This document shows, piece after piece, positions 11,241-23,037 of a DNA stretch of 64,000 nucleotides. Source of the stretch: Acipenser ruthenus (taxonomy: Eukaryota > Chordata > Actinopteri > Acipenseriformes > Acipenseridae); the NCBI RefSeq assembly GCF_902713425.1, contig NC_081201.1, positions 15,348,862-15,412,861 on the forward strand, in the 5' to 3' direction. The position numbers were made by a program, and so were the translations under genes. Numbering within the stretch: the stretch's first letter is position 1; each line of letters starts with the position of its first letter. Below the pieces are notes generated by a model. It ran no database searches, was not told where the DNA came from, and saw nothing but the letters and a program-made list of their open reading frames with translations.

Positions 11241-11500
11241 GTCTGACTCCCTCCTTCAGTCTGCAGGCTTCAGCTAAAGAGGAGAAACTCAGGGTTAGTT
11301 GAAGAAAACCTGCTAGCTTCACGGAGTATGTTGCCATAGTAACTGACTCAGAGTTAAGCTGAACTGGCTTCGTGAAACCGAAAACTCAGAGTTTCCTTCA
11401 ACTCTGAGTCAACTAACTCTGAGTTTTCACTAAACCCGCTTTCTGAAACAGGGCCCAGATTGAACATTTTCCAACCATTTAGTAAAGAAAGAGCATCCAT

Positions 11501-11546
11501 TGGAGAATGCGGGTATCGAGCGCTCTACCATTTGAGCTAATTCCCC
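11501..11546 (-). pseudogene. tRNA-Ala, internally deleted
   Basis: Only the acceptor, D-arm and 3' T-arm parts remain. The anticodon arm is lost by a join between TATCGA and GAGCGC. The same truncated form recurs at 16095-16140 after Harbinger copy 2, showing the two loci share a duplication history. Confidence 0.75.
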
Positions 11547-11732
11547 ACACTTGACAAAATACGACACGTTGCTGCCCAGAGCTAGGCGAAAATGATTCTT
11601 TTTTATTTTGATGTTTCAGACAGTTGCCGTAGGTTTCATTCTTTTTGTCCTCATTACCAGTAAAAAACTTTTGTTCTCAAGTAAGACCAGATTGAACATT
11701 TTCCAACCATTTAGTAAAGAAAGAGCATCCAT

Positions 11733-11805
11733 TGGAGAATGCGGGTATCGATCCCGGTAGTTCTCGCATGCTAAGCGAGCGCTCTACCATTTGAGCTAAT
11801 TCCCC
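11733..11805 (-). tRNA. tRNA-Ala(AGC)
   Basis: A 73-nt cloverleaf with anticodon AGC, G3:U70, a good A box (TTAGCTCAAATGG) and B box GGATCGATACC. One T-stem base pair (49-65) is mismatched. It is one of the two best-preserved genes of the array and could be functional. Confidence 0.8.
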
Positions 11806-11995
11806 ACACTTGACAAAGTGTGACACGTGGCTGCCCAGAGTTCGGCGAAAATGATTCTCATTTTTATTGATGTTTCAGACAGTTGCCGTAGGTTTCGTTC
11901 TTTCTTTTTGTCCTCATTACCAGTAAATAACTTTTGTTCTCAAGGAAGACCAGATTGAACATTTTCCAACCATTTAGTAAAGAAAGAGCATCCAT

Positions 11996-12068
11996 TGGAG
12001 AATGCGGGTATAGATCCCGTTACTTCTCGCATACTAAGTGAGCGCTCTACCATTTGAGCTAATTCCCC
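11996..12068 (-). tRNA. tRNA-Ala body with anticodon AGT (Thr)
   Basis: A 73-nt cloverleaf with G3:U70 kept. The anticodon loop reads TTAGTAT, giving AGT (a Thr anticodon) instead of AGC. The 5' anticodon stem reads CTCAC, leaving one A/C mismatch. Most likely a decaying copy. Confidence 0.65.
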
Positions 12069-12280
12069 ACACTTGACAATGTATGACACGTGGCTGCCCA
12101 AAGCTAGGCGAAAATGATTCTCTTATTTTTATTACTTTGATGATGATGATGTTGTTTCAGACAGTTGTTGCCGTAGGTTTCATTCTTTCGTTTTGTCCTC
12201 ATTACCAGTAAATAACTTTTGTTATCAAGGAAGACCAGATTGAACATTTTCCAACTATTTAGTAAAGAAAGAGCATCCAT

Positions 12281-12353
12281 TGGAGAATGCGGGTATGGAT
12301 CCCGCTATTTCTCGCATGCTAAGCGAGTGCTCTACCATTTGAGCTAATTCCCC
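12281..12353 (-). tRNA. tRNA-Ala(AGC), slightly degenerate
   Basis: A 73-nt cloverleaf with anticodon AGC and G3:U70. The T loop reads ATCCATA in place of ATCGATA, weakening the B box. Probably weak or inactive. Confidence 0.7.
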
Positions 12354-12718
12354 ACACTTGACAATATACGACACGTTGCTGCCCAGAGCTAGGCGAAAAT
12401 GATTCTCTCATTTTTATTTGATGTTTCAGACAGTGCTTGCCGTAGGTTTCATTCTTTCTTTTTGTCCTCATTACCAGTAAAAAACTTTTGTTCTCAAGGA
12501 AGACCAGGGACCTGTTTCAGAAAGCAGGTTTAACAAACTCTGAGTTTAAACCTGAACTCTGGGTTGACTAACTGAGTTGTCAAACTCAGAGTTTTCGGTT
12601 TCAGAACAGGTGATAACAATGAGTTCAATCAACTCTGAGTTAAGTTAACCCTGAGTAAAGCGCGTGCATGAGGAGATAAAAAGCCTTCATCAAAGGAACG
12701 CAGATAACCTGATTCGTC

Positions 12719-12956
12719 ATGGCAACAGGAGAATAAAGGGCTCGAACCTTCTACTTCTCCCCAGAGAAGATAGAAATATTAATGAATGCGTATGCAGAAT
12801 AAGAGTATATATTTAAGAAAAAAAGCAATACCATAGCAGCAGCAAAATAACGTGAGCTGGCGTGGCAGGAAATTGCTGACCGAGTCAATGTGTGAGTATT
12901 AATTGAAAAAAAAGTAAAGTTTTATCTCGAGTGTTCCACTTATTCAACATTTATTT

Positions 12957-12997
<41 letters not shown>

Positions 12998-14496
12998 ATG
13001 TGTGCGCGTGTTTAATATTTATGCAGGTGCAACCCAACCGGCACAAAACGTACTTGGCAGCAACTGAAGATTAAATATAAAAATATACTTCAAACAGGTA
13101 AGGTATAACTTCATTACAAGCAATTGTTATGTTGTCTAGCCTACCCTACCTAATTAAACCGCATTCAGTGGCTACATTCAACATGTGATATATTTAAGTA
13201 GTTAGTGAAATTTTCTAAGCAAAAAAAAAAGTAAATTTTTCAGCCATCCCAACACTGCCAGTATTTAATATTGTCTATTTGAAAGTAACACCTAAATGCC
13301 TTTATACATACAAGTCTCCAAATTTGTGCTTACTGGACATGTTCAAATTTGACCTCCATAGCCAATAGAAAAAAGGCTGAGGGCCGAAAAACAGGTGGGG
13401 GTCCACCACCACCACCACTCACAGAGGCTGAAGAGATGGCCCTCAGTCAAAACAGTGGGCGACCTATTGCTGAAGGCATCTCTGGAGGAAGCTCATCTGA
13501 CCCAACCACCCCCCAGGACACAAGGGCCTACATAAGAGGTTAGTTATTCAAATTAATGATATATGTACATTCATCCTTTTGCCAGTGTTAGCTCAGTGAC
13601 GCCCACCCATCCATTTTAGACACAACTTGGCACACTGATTTTCTTGTAGTGGTACAATTCTTTGCAATTGACTGCTGTTACTCCTTCAGACATCATAATC
13701 TATTTTAAGGTGGCCTGCACACTGTTGTAAAAACAAAATTCAAATTAGGTGGGGCACTTTTCTGGGTAAAGTTATAATTTAACTGTCTAATCTTCTTCAT
13801 CTTCTACCAGTTACTGATGGTGTAATCTGTCTGGTGGAGCCTTCTGCCATAACAGACCTCTATGCAGTTGTAAGTACTCTTAATACTCCACAGATGTTTC
13901 ATAATGGGTTAAAGTAGAACACAAAAATTGTTAATTTTCATTACAGGAGGATGATGATGATGAAGACACCTTGTCAGCTGCCACAGAGAGGGAAGATACA
14001 GAGAGACCTATTGAGGTTCACACCTTAAAAGTAACATCTAACAGTTGATGATAGTGTTGTACCAAAAATAAAACTTGCACATTCTTTTTCTGTAAGAGCG
14101 AAAAAGATGCTGGAAATTACAATGAGGAAGAGGGTCCATCCACCTCCACAGCACAACTTACCTCAGTAAGATGTTGTTCAGCATTGGCCCATGACTTACA
14201 ATGAAACTAAGTAGACCTGGCACTGTGAAATTCAAAGTCATTTTTTTGTGTTCCTATAGCTCCCTGTGAAACAGCTGTACAAGGTGTACTTAAATAAACA
14301 AATTGAAAAATGTAATTTAGAAATGGACCACATAAGGCTGCAGATGCGAAAGGCAAAACTAGAAATACAACTGCTGGAACATCAGTTAAAGGTGGGTGAG
14401 GTGCCCACAGGTGGATGATGTTACTTGTTTGAACAACATAAAAAAATATTAACTACTGTACTGCATTTGTACTTGCAGGAAATAAAGAAGACTTAA
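12719..14496 (+). pseudogene. Harbinger MYB/SANT-like protein gene (copy 2)
   Basis: Same eight-exon structure and the same three TAA codons in exon 1 as copy 1. Exon 2 differs by one codon (ATT for ATG in the LKMKY stretch). The (TA)n tract in intron 1 is shorter than in copy 1. Not translatable. Confidence 0.83.
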
Positions 14497-14548
14497 TAAA
14501 AAGAAAGGCATATTGTCTTTATTTGACACTGGGGAGGTGATGGGTCAG

Positions 14549-15834
14549 TCAGAAATGATGGTAGCATATTGTGTCTCTGACTGCTCTTTCATCTCGTGCG
14601 TCAGGATCATTATCAGGATCGTTCACTGGTTGAGTAGGACATTGTTCTCCTCTAATTGTGGCAATGTTGTGGAGAATCACACATGCCACAGTAATGTCAC
14701 ATGCCCTTTCTGGGGTGACCCTGAGCCTACGAAGGCACTGGAACCGGGCCTTGAGCATCCCAATGGTCATCTCTACCCTGGCTCGTGTCCTGCAGTGAGC
14801 CAAGTTATAACGTTGCTGCGGGCCGGGCTCAGGATCAGAGTAAGGGGTCAGCAAATAGGGCTGGCAGGGGTACCCTCTGTCACCGAGCAGGTAACCATCG
14901 AACTCTCCTATGATAATACGAGGATACAGTTTAAATTTTCAGTTGCAATAGGAGGAAACAAAATATTGATTATAATAGGATATAGCTATATATATATAAA
15001 CTCACCACAGGCAAATCTAGCACTCAGTGTACACTCACGAAACATTCGCGAGTCATGCACAGACCCAGGCCACTTTGCTTCCACGTTGCTGATGATGTGG
15101 GCTGCATCACATATGATCTTCACAGTGCAGAACAGTAATTAGCTGCAGTAGCTGTATTGTGAAGTATCTTTCATTTGGAATGCTAAAGGCTACTATTTAC
15201 GCCTACCTGCACATTAATGCTGTGGAAAGACTTCCTATTCACATAATCTCCTTCATTTACTGAAGGAGCTATGATAGGAATATGAGTGCCATCTATGCAG
15301 CCAATCACACCTGGAAACCCTAAAATATATCAAATTAACTGATTAGTGCTTCAAGTCTCAAAGCTTCATACTAAATAAATTAATTATTGCTTAGACTGAT
15401 ACCTGCAATTCTGTGGAATTCTTCTTTGATGAGTCTTGTAGGTCTGTGACTTGGGAACACCACAAAAGTGTACAGTAAAACGTTTCAGTGCTAGAGTCAC
15501 ATTTCTGACAGCCCGACAGACGGTTGCCTTGGAAATATGCTCAGCGTCACCGATGTTATATAGAAAACTCCCGTTGGCAAAAAAACGAAGTGCAACACAA
15601 AGAATTTGTTCCGAACTGAGAGCATGTCCACGATGTGTCATATGAACGATATGAGGGCTGAGAATATTGTTCAGATGAATGATCGATTGAGCAGAAAAAT
15701 GGTAACGTAAACAGATGATCATCAGGGAATGATAAAACATCCAAGCGGGGTCTGATCACCCTCTCCCGACGGAGATTTCTGCGGAGTATCTGTGCTTCAA
15801 TATCAACTGGCTCTTCAAGAAAAGGACACGCCAT
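14549..15834 (-). pseudogene. HARBI1-type DDE transposase (copy 2)
   Basis: Four exons and catalytic blocks as in copy 1 ([25 protein letters not shown]), with the same exon-1 frameshift. It differs from copy 1 by one base near 15515 (CCCGACAG for CCCTACAG), where it agrees with copies 3-5. Confidence 0.85.
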
Positions 15835-16094
15835 GTCTGACTCCCTCCTTCAGTCTGCAGGCTTCAGCTAAAGAGGAGAAACTCAGGGTTAGTTGAAGAA
15901 AACCTGCTAGCTTCACGGAGTATGTTGCCATAGTAACTGACTCAGAGTTAAGCTGAACTGGCTTCGTGAAACCGAAAACTCAGAGTTTCCTTCAACTCTG
16001 AGTCAACTAACTCTGAGTTTTCACTAAACCCGCTTTCTGAAACAGGGCCCAGATTGAACATTTTGCAACCATTTAGTAAAGAAAGAGCATCCAT

Positions 16095-16140
16095 TGGAGA
16101 ATGCGGGTATCGAGCGCTCTACCATTTGAGCTAATTCCCC
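16095..16140 (-). pseudogene. tRNA-Ala, internally deleted
   Basis: Same 46-nt deletion form as 11501-11546. The anticodon arm is missing. Confidence 0.75.
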
Positions 16141-16329
16141 ACACTTGACAATATATGACACGTTGCTGCCCAGAGCTAGGCGAAAATGATTCTGTTATTT
16201 TTATTTGATGTTTCAGACACTTGCCGTAGGTTTCATTCTTTTTGTCCTCATTACCAGTAAAAAACTTTTGTTCTCAAGTAAGACCAGATTGAACATTTTC
16301 CAACCATTTAGTAAAGAAAGAGCATCTAT

Positions 16330-16402
16330 TGGAGAATGCGGGTATGGATCCCGCTATTTTTCACATGCTAAGCGAGCGTTCTACCATTTGAGCTAATTCC
16401 CC
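16330..16402 (-). pseudogene. tRNA-Ala(AGC), degenerate
   Basis: Anticodon AGC and G3:U70 persist, but the 3' anticodon stem reads GTGAA, giving a C/A mismatch and a wobble, and the T loop is ATCCATA. Two near-identical relatives lie at 20478 and 20737. Confidence 0.65.
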
Positions 16403-16770
16403 ACACTTGACAATGAATGACACGTGGCTGCCCAGAGCTAGGCGAAAATGATTCTCTTATTTTTATTTAATGATGTTTCAGACAGTGCTTGCCGTAGGTT
16501 TCATTCTTTCTTTTTGTCCTCATTACCAGTAAAAAACTTTTGTTCTCAAGGAAGACCAGGGCCCTGTTTCAGAAAGCAGGTTTAACAAACTCTGAGTTTA
16601 AACCTGAACTCTGGGTTGACTAACTGAGTTGTCAAACTCAGAGTTTTCGGTTTCAGAACAGGTGATAACAATGAGTTCAATCAACTCTGAGTTAAGTTAA
16701 CCCTGAGTAAAGCGCGTGCATGAGGAGATAAAAAGCCCTCATCAAAGGAACGCAGATAACCTGATTCGTC

Positions 16771-17001
16771 ATGGCAACAGGAGAATAAAGGGCTCGAACC
16801 TTCTACTTCTCCCCAGAGAAGATAGAAATATTAATGAATGCGTATGCAGAATAAGAGTATATATTTAAGAAAAAAAGCAATACCGTAGCAGCAGCAAAAT
16901 AACGTGAGCTGGCGTGGCAGGAAATTGCTGACCGAGTCAATGCGTGAGTATTAATTGAATAAAAAGAAGTTTTATCTCGAGTGTTCCACTTATTCAACAT
17001 T

Positions 17002-17073
<72 letters not shown>

Positions 17074-18600
17074 GCGTGTTTAATATTTATGCAGGTGCAA
17101 CCCAACCGGCACAAAACGTACTTGGCAGCAACTGAAGATGAAATATAGAAATATACTTCAAACAGGTAAGGTATAACTTCATTACAAGCAATTGTTATGT
17201 TGTTTAGCCTACCCTACCTAATTAAACCGCATTCAGTGGCTACATTCAACATGTGATATATTTAAGTAGTTAGTGAAATTTTCTAAGCAAAAAAAAAAGT
17301 AAATTTTTCAGCCATCCCAAGACTGCCAGTATTTAATATTGTCTATTTGAAAGTAACACCTAAATGCCTTTATACATACAAGTCTCCAAATTTGTGCTTA
17401 CTGGACATGTTCAAATTTGACCTCCATAGCTAATAGAAAAAAGGCTGAGGGCCGAAAAACAGGTGGGGGTCCACCACCACCACCACTCACAGAGGCTGAA
17501 GAGATGGCCCTCAGTCAAAACAGTGGGCGACCTATTGCTGAAGGCATCTCTGGAGGAAGCTCATCTGACCCAACCACCCCCCAGGACACAAGGGCCTACA
17601 TAAGAGGTTAGTTATTCAAATTAATGATATATGTACATTCATCCTTTTGCCAGTGTTAGCTCAGTGACGCCCACCCATCCATTTTAGACACAACTTGGCA
17701 CACTGATTTTCTTGTAGTGGTACAATTCTTTGCAATTGACTGCTGTTACTCCTTCAGACATCATAATCTATTTTAAGGTGATTCGAGAGTTATATATTTG
17801 AAAAATTGTGATGTGGCCTGCACACTGTTGTAAAAACAAAATTCAAATTAGGTGGGGCACTTTTCTGGGTAAAGTTATAATTTAACTGTCTAATCTTCTT
17901 CATCTTCTACCAGTTACTGATGGTGTAATCTGTCTGGTGGAGCCTTCTGCCATAACAGACCTCCATGCAGTTGTAAGTACTCTTAATACTCCACAGATGT
18001 TTTATAATGGGTTAAAGTAGAACACAAAAATTGTTAATTTTCATTACAGGAGGATGATGATGATGAAGACACCTTGTCAGCTGCCACAGAGAGGGAAGAT
18101 ACAGAGAGACCTATTGAGGTTCACACCTTAAAAGTAACATCTAACAGTTGATGATAGTGTTGTATCAAAAATAAAACTTGCACATTCTTTTTCTCTAAGA
18201 GCGAAAAAGATGCTGGAAATTACAATGAGGAAGAGGGTCCATCCACCTCCACAGCACAACTTACCTCAGTAAGATGTTGTTCAGCATTGGCCCATGACTT
18301 ACAATGAAACTAAGTAGACCTGGCACTGTGAAATTCAATGTCATTTTTTGTGTTCCTATAGCTCCCTGTGAAACAGCTGTACAAGGTGTACTTAAATAAA
18401 CAAATTGAAAAATGTAATTTAGAAATGGACCACATAAGGCTGCAGATGCGAAAGGCAAAACTAGAAATACAACTGCTGGAACATCAGTTAAAGGTGGGTG
18501 AGGTGCCCACAGGTGGATGATGTTACTTGTTTGAACAACATAAAAAATATTAACTACTGTACTGCATTTGTACTTGCAGGAAATAAAGAAGACTTCATAA
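16771..18600 (+). pseudogene. Harbinger MYB/SANT-like protein gene (copy 3)
   Basis: As copy 1, including the three shared TAA codons in exon 1. The last codon before the stop is altered (ACT TCA TAA), adding one serine. The end of exon 1 reads AATGC rather than AATGT, as in copy 4. Confidence 0.83.
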
Positions 18601-18649
18601 AAAGAAAGGCATATTGTCTTTATTTGACACTGGGGAGGTGATGGGTCAG

Positions 18650-19947
18650 TCAGAAATGATGGTAGCATATTGTGTCTCTGACTGCTTTTCCATCTCGTGC
18701 GTCAGCAGGGTGGTCAGGATCATTATCAGGATCGTTCACTGGTTGAGTAGGACATTGTTCTCCTCTAATTGTGGCAATGTTGTGGAGAATCACACATGCC
18801 ACAATAATGTCACATGCCCTTTCTGGGGTGACCCTGAGCCTACGAAGGCACTGGAACCGGGCCTTGAGCATCCCAATGGTCATCTCTACCCTGGCTCGTG
18901 TCCTGCAGTGAGCCAAGTTATAACGTTGCTGCGGGCCGGGCTCAGGATCAGAGTAAGGGGTCAGCAAATAGGGCTGGCAGGGGTACCCTCTGTCACCGAG
19001 CAGGTAACCATCGAACTCTCCTATGATAATACGAGGATACAGTTTAAATTTTCAGTTGCAATAGGAGGAAACAAAATATTGATTATAATAGGATATAGCT
19101 ATATATATATAAACTCACCACAGGCAAATCTAGCACTCAGTGTACACTCACGAAACATTCGCGAGTCATGCACAGACCCAGGCCACTTTGCTTCCACGTT
19201 GCTGATGATGTGGGCTGCATCACATATGATCTTCACAGTGCAGAACAGTAATTAGCTGCAGTAGCTGTATTGTGAAGTATCTTTCATTTGGAATGCTAAA
19301 GGCTACTATTTACGCCTACCTGCACATTAATGCTGTGGAAAGACTTCCTATTCACATAATCTCCTTCATTTACTGAAGGAGCTATGATAGGAATATGAGT
19401 GCCATCTATGCAGCCAATCACACCTGGAAACCCTAAAATATATCAAATTAACTGATTAGTGCTTCAAGTCTCAAAGCTTCATACTAAATAAATTAATTAT
19501 TGCTTAGACTGATACCTGCAATTCTGTGGAATTCTTCTTTGATGAGTCTTGTAGGTCTGTGACTTGGGAACACCACAAAAGTGTACAGTAAAACGTTTCA
19601 GTGCTAGAGTCACATTTCTGACAGCCCGACAGACGGTTGCCTTGGAAATATGCTCAGCGTCACCGATGTTATATAGAAAACTCCCGTTGGCAAAAAAACG
19701 AAGTGCAACACAAAGAATTTGTTCCGAACTGAGAGCATGTCCACGATGTGTCATATGAACGATATGAGGGCTGAGAATATTGTTCAGATGAATGATCGAT
19801 TGAGCAGAAAAACGGTAACGTAAACAGATGATCATCAGGGAATGTTAAAACATCCAAGCGGGGTCTGATCACCCTCTCCCGACGGAGATTTCTGCGGAGT
19901 ATTTGTGCTTCAATATCAACTGGCTCTTCAAGAAAAGGACACGCCAT
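18650..19947 (-). pseudogene. HARBI1-type DDE transposase (copy 3)
   Basis: As copy 1, with the shared exon-1 frameshift. The last exon has four extra residues (HPAD) from the 12-bp insertion near 18703. A one-base difference upstream opens the reading frame back to an ATG at 20055 in copies 3-5, but the conserved protein start remains MACPFLEEP at 19947. Confidence 0.84.
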
Positions 19948-20218
19948 GTCTGACTCCTCCTTCAGTCTGCAGGCTTCAGCTAAAGAGGAGAAACTCAGGG
20001 TTAGTTGAAGAAAACCTGCTAGCGAGCAGGTTAGCTTCACGGAGTATGTTGCCATAGTAACTGACTCAGAGTTAAGCTGAACTGGCTTCGTGAAACCGAA
20101 AACCCAGAGTTTCCTTCAACTCTGAGTCAACTAACTCTGAGTTTTCACTAAACCCGCTTTCTGAAACAGGGCCCAGATTGAACATTTTGCAACCATTTAG
20201 TAAAGAAAGAGCATCCAT

Positions 20219-20291
20219 TGGAGAATGCGGGTATCAATCCCGCTACTTCTCGCATGCTAAGCGAGCGCTCTACCATTTGAGCTAATTCCCC
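20219..20291 (-). tRNA. tRNA-Ala(AGC)
   Basis: The best-formed array member: 73 nt, anticodon AGC, G3:U70, all stems paired (T-stem GCGGG/CCCGC) and B box GGATTGATACC. Likely functional. Confidence 0.82.
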
Positions 20292-20477
20292 ACACTTGAC
20301 AAAAAACGACACGTTGCTGCCCAGAGCTAGGCGAAAATTATTCTCTTTTTTTTTGATGTTTCAGACAGTTGCCGTAGGTTTCATTCTTTTTGTCCTCATT
20401 ACCAGTAAAAAACTTTTGTTCTCAAGGAAGACCAGATTGAACATTTTCCAACCATTTAGTAAAGAAAGAGCATCTAT

Positions 20478-20550
20478 TGGAGAATGCGGGTATGGATCCC
20501 GCTATTTTTCACATGCTAAGCGAGCGTTCTACCATTTGAGCTAATTCCCC
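20478..20550 (-). pseudogene. tRNA-Ala(AGC), degenerate
   Basis: Same degraded form as 16330-16402 (anticodon stem GTGAA, T loop ATCCATA). Confidence 0.65.
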
Positions 20551-20736
20551 ACACTTGACAATGAATGACACGTGGCTGCCCAGAGCTAGGCGAAAATGAT
20601 TCTTTTTTATTTTGATGTTTCAGACAGTTGCCGTAGGTTTCATTCTTTTTGTCCTCATTACCAGTAAAAAACTTTTGTTCTCAAGGAAGACCAGATTGAA
20701 CATTTTCCAACCATTTAGTAAAGAAAGAGCATCTAT

Positions 20737-20809
20737 TGGAGAATGCGGGTATGGATCCCGCTATTTTTCACATGCTAAGCGAGCGTTCTACCATTTGAGC
20801 TAATTCCCC
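20737..20809 (-). pseudogene. tRNA-Ala(AGC), degenerate
   Basis: An immediate tandem duplicate of the unit holding 20478-20550, with the same defects. Confidence 0.65.
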
Positions 20810-21177
20810 ACACTTGACAATGAATGACACGTGGCTGCCCAGAGCTAGGCGAAAATGATTCTCTTATTTTTATTTAATGATGTTTCAGACAGTGCTTGCC
20901 GTAGGTTTCATTCTTTCTTTTTGTCCTCATTACCAGTAAAAAACTTTTGTTCTCAAGGAAGACCAGGGCCCTGTTTCAGAAAGCAGGTTTAACAAACTCT
21001 GAGTTTAAACCTGAACTCTGGGTTGACTAACTGAGTTGTCAAACTCAGAGTTTTCGGTTTCAGAACAGGTGATAACAATGAGTTCAATCAACTCTGAGTT
21101 AAGTTAACCCTGAGTAAAGCGCGTGCATGAGGAGATAAAAAGCCCTCATCAAAGGAACGCAGATAACCTGATTCGTC

Positions 21178-21408
21178 ATGGCAACAGGAGAATAAAGGGC
21201 TCGAACCTTCTACTTCTCCCCAGAGAAGACAGAAATATTAATGAATGCGTATGCAGAATAAGAGTATATATTTAAGAAAAAAAGCAATACCGTAGCAGCA
21301 GCAAAATAACGTGAGCTGGCGTGGCAGGAAATTGCTGACCGAGTCAATGCGTGAGTATTAATTGAATAAAAAGAAGTTTTATCTCGAGTGTTCCACTTAT
21401 TCAACATT

Positions 21409-21476
<68 letters not shown>

Positions 21477-22985
21477 CTGTGTGTGTGTGTGTGCGCGTGT
21501 TTAATATTTATGCAGGTGCAACCCAACCGGCACAAAACGTACTTGGCAGCAACTGAAGATGAAATATAGAAATATACTTCAAACAGGTAAGGTATAACTT
21601 CATTACAAGCAATTGTTATGTTGTTTAGCCTACCCTACCTAATTAAACCGCATTCAGTGGCTACATTCAACATGTGATATATTTAAGTAGTTAGTGAAAT
21701 TTTCTAAGCAAAAAAAAAAGTAAATTTTTCAGCCATCCCAACACTGCCAGTATTTAATATTGTCTACTTGAAAGTAACACCTAAATGCCTTTATACATAC
21801 AAGTCTCCAAATTTGTGCTTACTGGACATGTTCAAATTTGACCTCCATAGCCAATAGAAAAAAGGCTGAGGGCCGAAAAACAGGTGGGGGTCCACCACCA
21901 CCACCACTCACAGAGGCTGAAGAGATGGCCCTCAGTCAAAACAGTGGGCGACCTATTGCTGAAGGCATCTCTGGAGGAAGCTCATCTGACCCAACCACCC
22001 CCCAGGACACAAGGGCCTACATAAGAGGTTAGTTATTCAAATTAATGATATATGTACATTCATCCTTTTGCCAGTGTTAGCTCAGTGACGCCCACCCATC
22101 CATTTTAGACACAACTTGGCACACTGATTTTCTTGTAGTGGTACAATTCTTTGCAATTGACTGCTGTTACTCCTTCAGACATCATAATCTATTTTAAGGT
22201 GGCCTGCACACTGTTGTAAAAACAAAATTCAAATTAGGTGGGGCACTTTTCTGGGTAAAGTTATAATTTAACTGTCTAATCTTCTTCATCTTCTACCAGT
22301 TACTGATGGTGTAATCTGTCTGGTGGAGCCTTCTGCCATAACAGACCTCTATGCAGTTGTAAGTACTCTTAATACTCCACAGATGTTTCATAATGGGTTA
22401 AAGTAGAACACAAAAATTGTTAATTTTCATTACAGGAGGATGATGATGATGAAGACACCTTGTCAGCTGCCACAGAGAGGGAAGATACAGAGAGACCTAT
22501 TGAGGTTCACACCTTAAAAGTAACATCTAACAGTTGATGATAGTGTTGTACCAAAAATAAAACTTGCACATTCTTTTTCTGTAAGAGCGAAAAAGATGCT
22601 GGAAATTACAATGAGGAAGAGGGTCCATCCACCTCCACAGCACAACTTACCTCAGTAAGATGTTGTTCAGCATTGGCCCATGACTTACAATGAAACTAAG
22701 TAGACCTGGCACTGTGAAATTCAAAGTCATTTTTTTGTGTTCCTATAGCTCCCTGTGAAACAGCTGTACAAGGTGTACTTAAATAAACAAATTGAAAAAT
22801 GTAATTTAGAAATGGACCACATAAGGCTGCAGATGCGAAAGGCAAAACTAGAAATACAACTGCTGGAACATCAGTTAAAGGTGGGTGAGGTGCCCACAGG
22901 TGGATGATGTTACTTGTTTGAACAACATAAAAAAATATTAACTACTGTACTGCATTTGTACTTGCAGGAAATAAAGAAGACTTAA
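21178..22985 (+). pseudogene. Harbinger MYB/SANT-like protein gene (copy 4)
   Basis: As copy 1, with the same three exon-1 TAA codons. Confidence 0.83.
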
Positions 22986-23037
22986 TAAAAAGAAAGGCAT
23001 ATTGTCTTTATTTGACACTGGGGAGGTGATGGGTCAG

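Larger units (their letters stand above)
7908..11455. mobile_element. Harbinger DNA transposon, copy 1
   Basis: A 3.55-kb element whose ends are inverted repeats starting GGCCCTGTTTCAGAAAG and ending CTTTCTGAAACAGGGCC. A 3-bp CAG duplication flanks it (7905-7907, 11456-11458), as the empty GACCAGATTG site in neighbouring units shows. Inside are a plus-strand MYB-like gene (8119-9902) and a convergent minus-strand transposase (9955-11240), the standard two-gene Harbinger layout. Subterminal regions are crowded with AACTCTGAGTT-type palindromes, plausible binding sites for the MYB-like protein or transposase. A (TA)n/(TG)n microsatellite at about 8357-8410 lies in the first MYB intron. Both genes are dead, with lesions shared by all five copies. 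Confidence 0.9.
12508..16049. mobile_element. Harbinger DNA transposon, copy 2
   Basis: Same ends, same CAG site (12505-12507, 16050-16052) and gene layout as copy 1, and nearly identical in sequence. The left end has GGACC in place of GGCCC. Corresponding coding positions lie a constant 4,594 bp from copy 1, which suggests block duplication rather than independent insertion. Confidence 0.9.
16560..20173. mobile_element. Harbinger DNA transposon, copy 3
   Basis: Same ends and CAG duplication (16557-16559, 20174-20176). It carries a 33-bp segment near 17781 (ATTCGAGAGTTATATATTTG...) and a 12-bp segment near 18703 that copies 1, 2 and 4 lack and copy 5 shares, so copies 3 and 5 form a subgroup. 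Intron 1 has a long (TA)n(TG)n tract at about 17007-17075. Confidence 0.9.
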
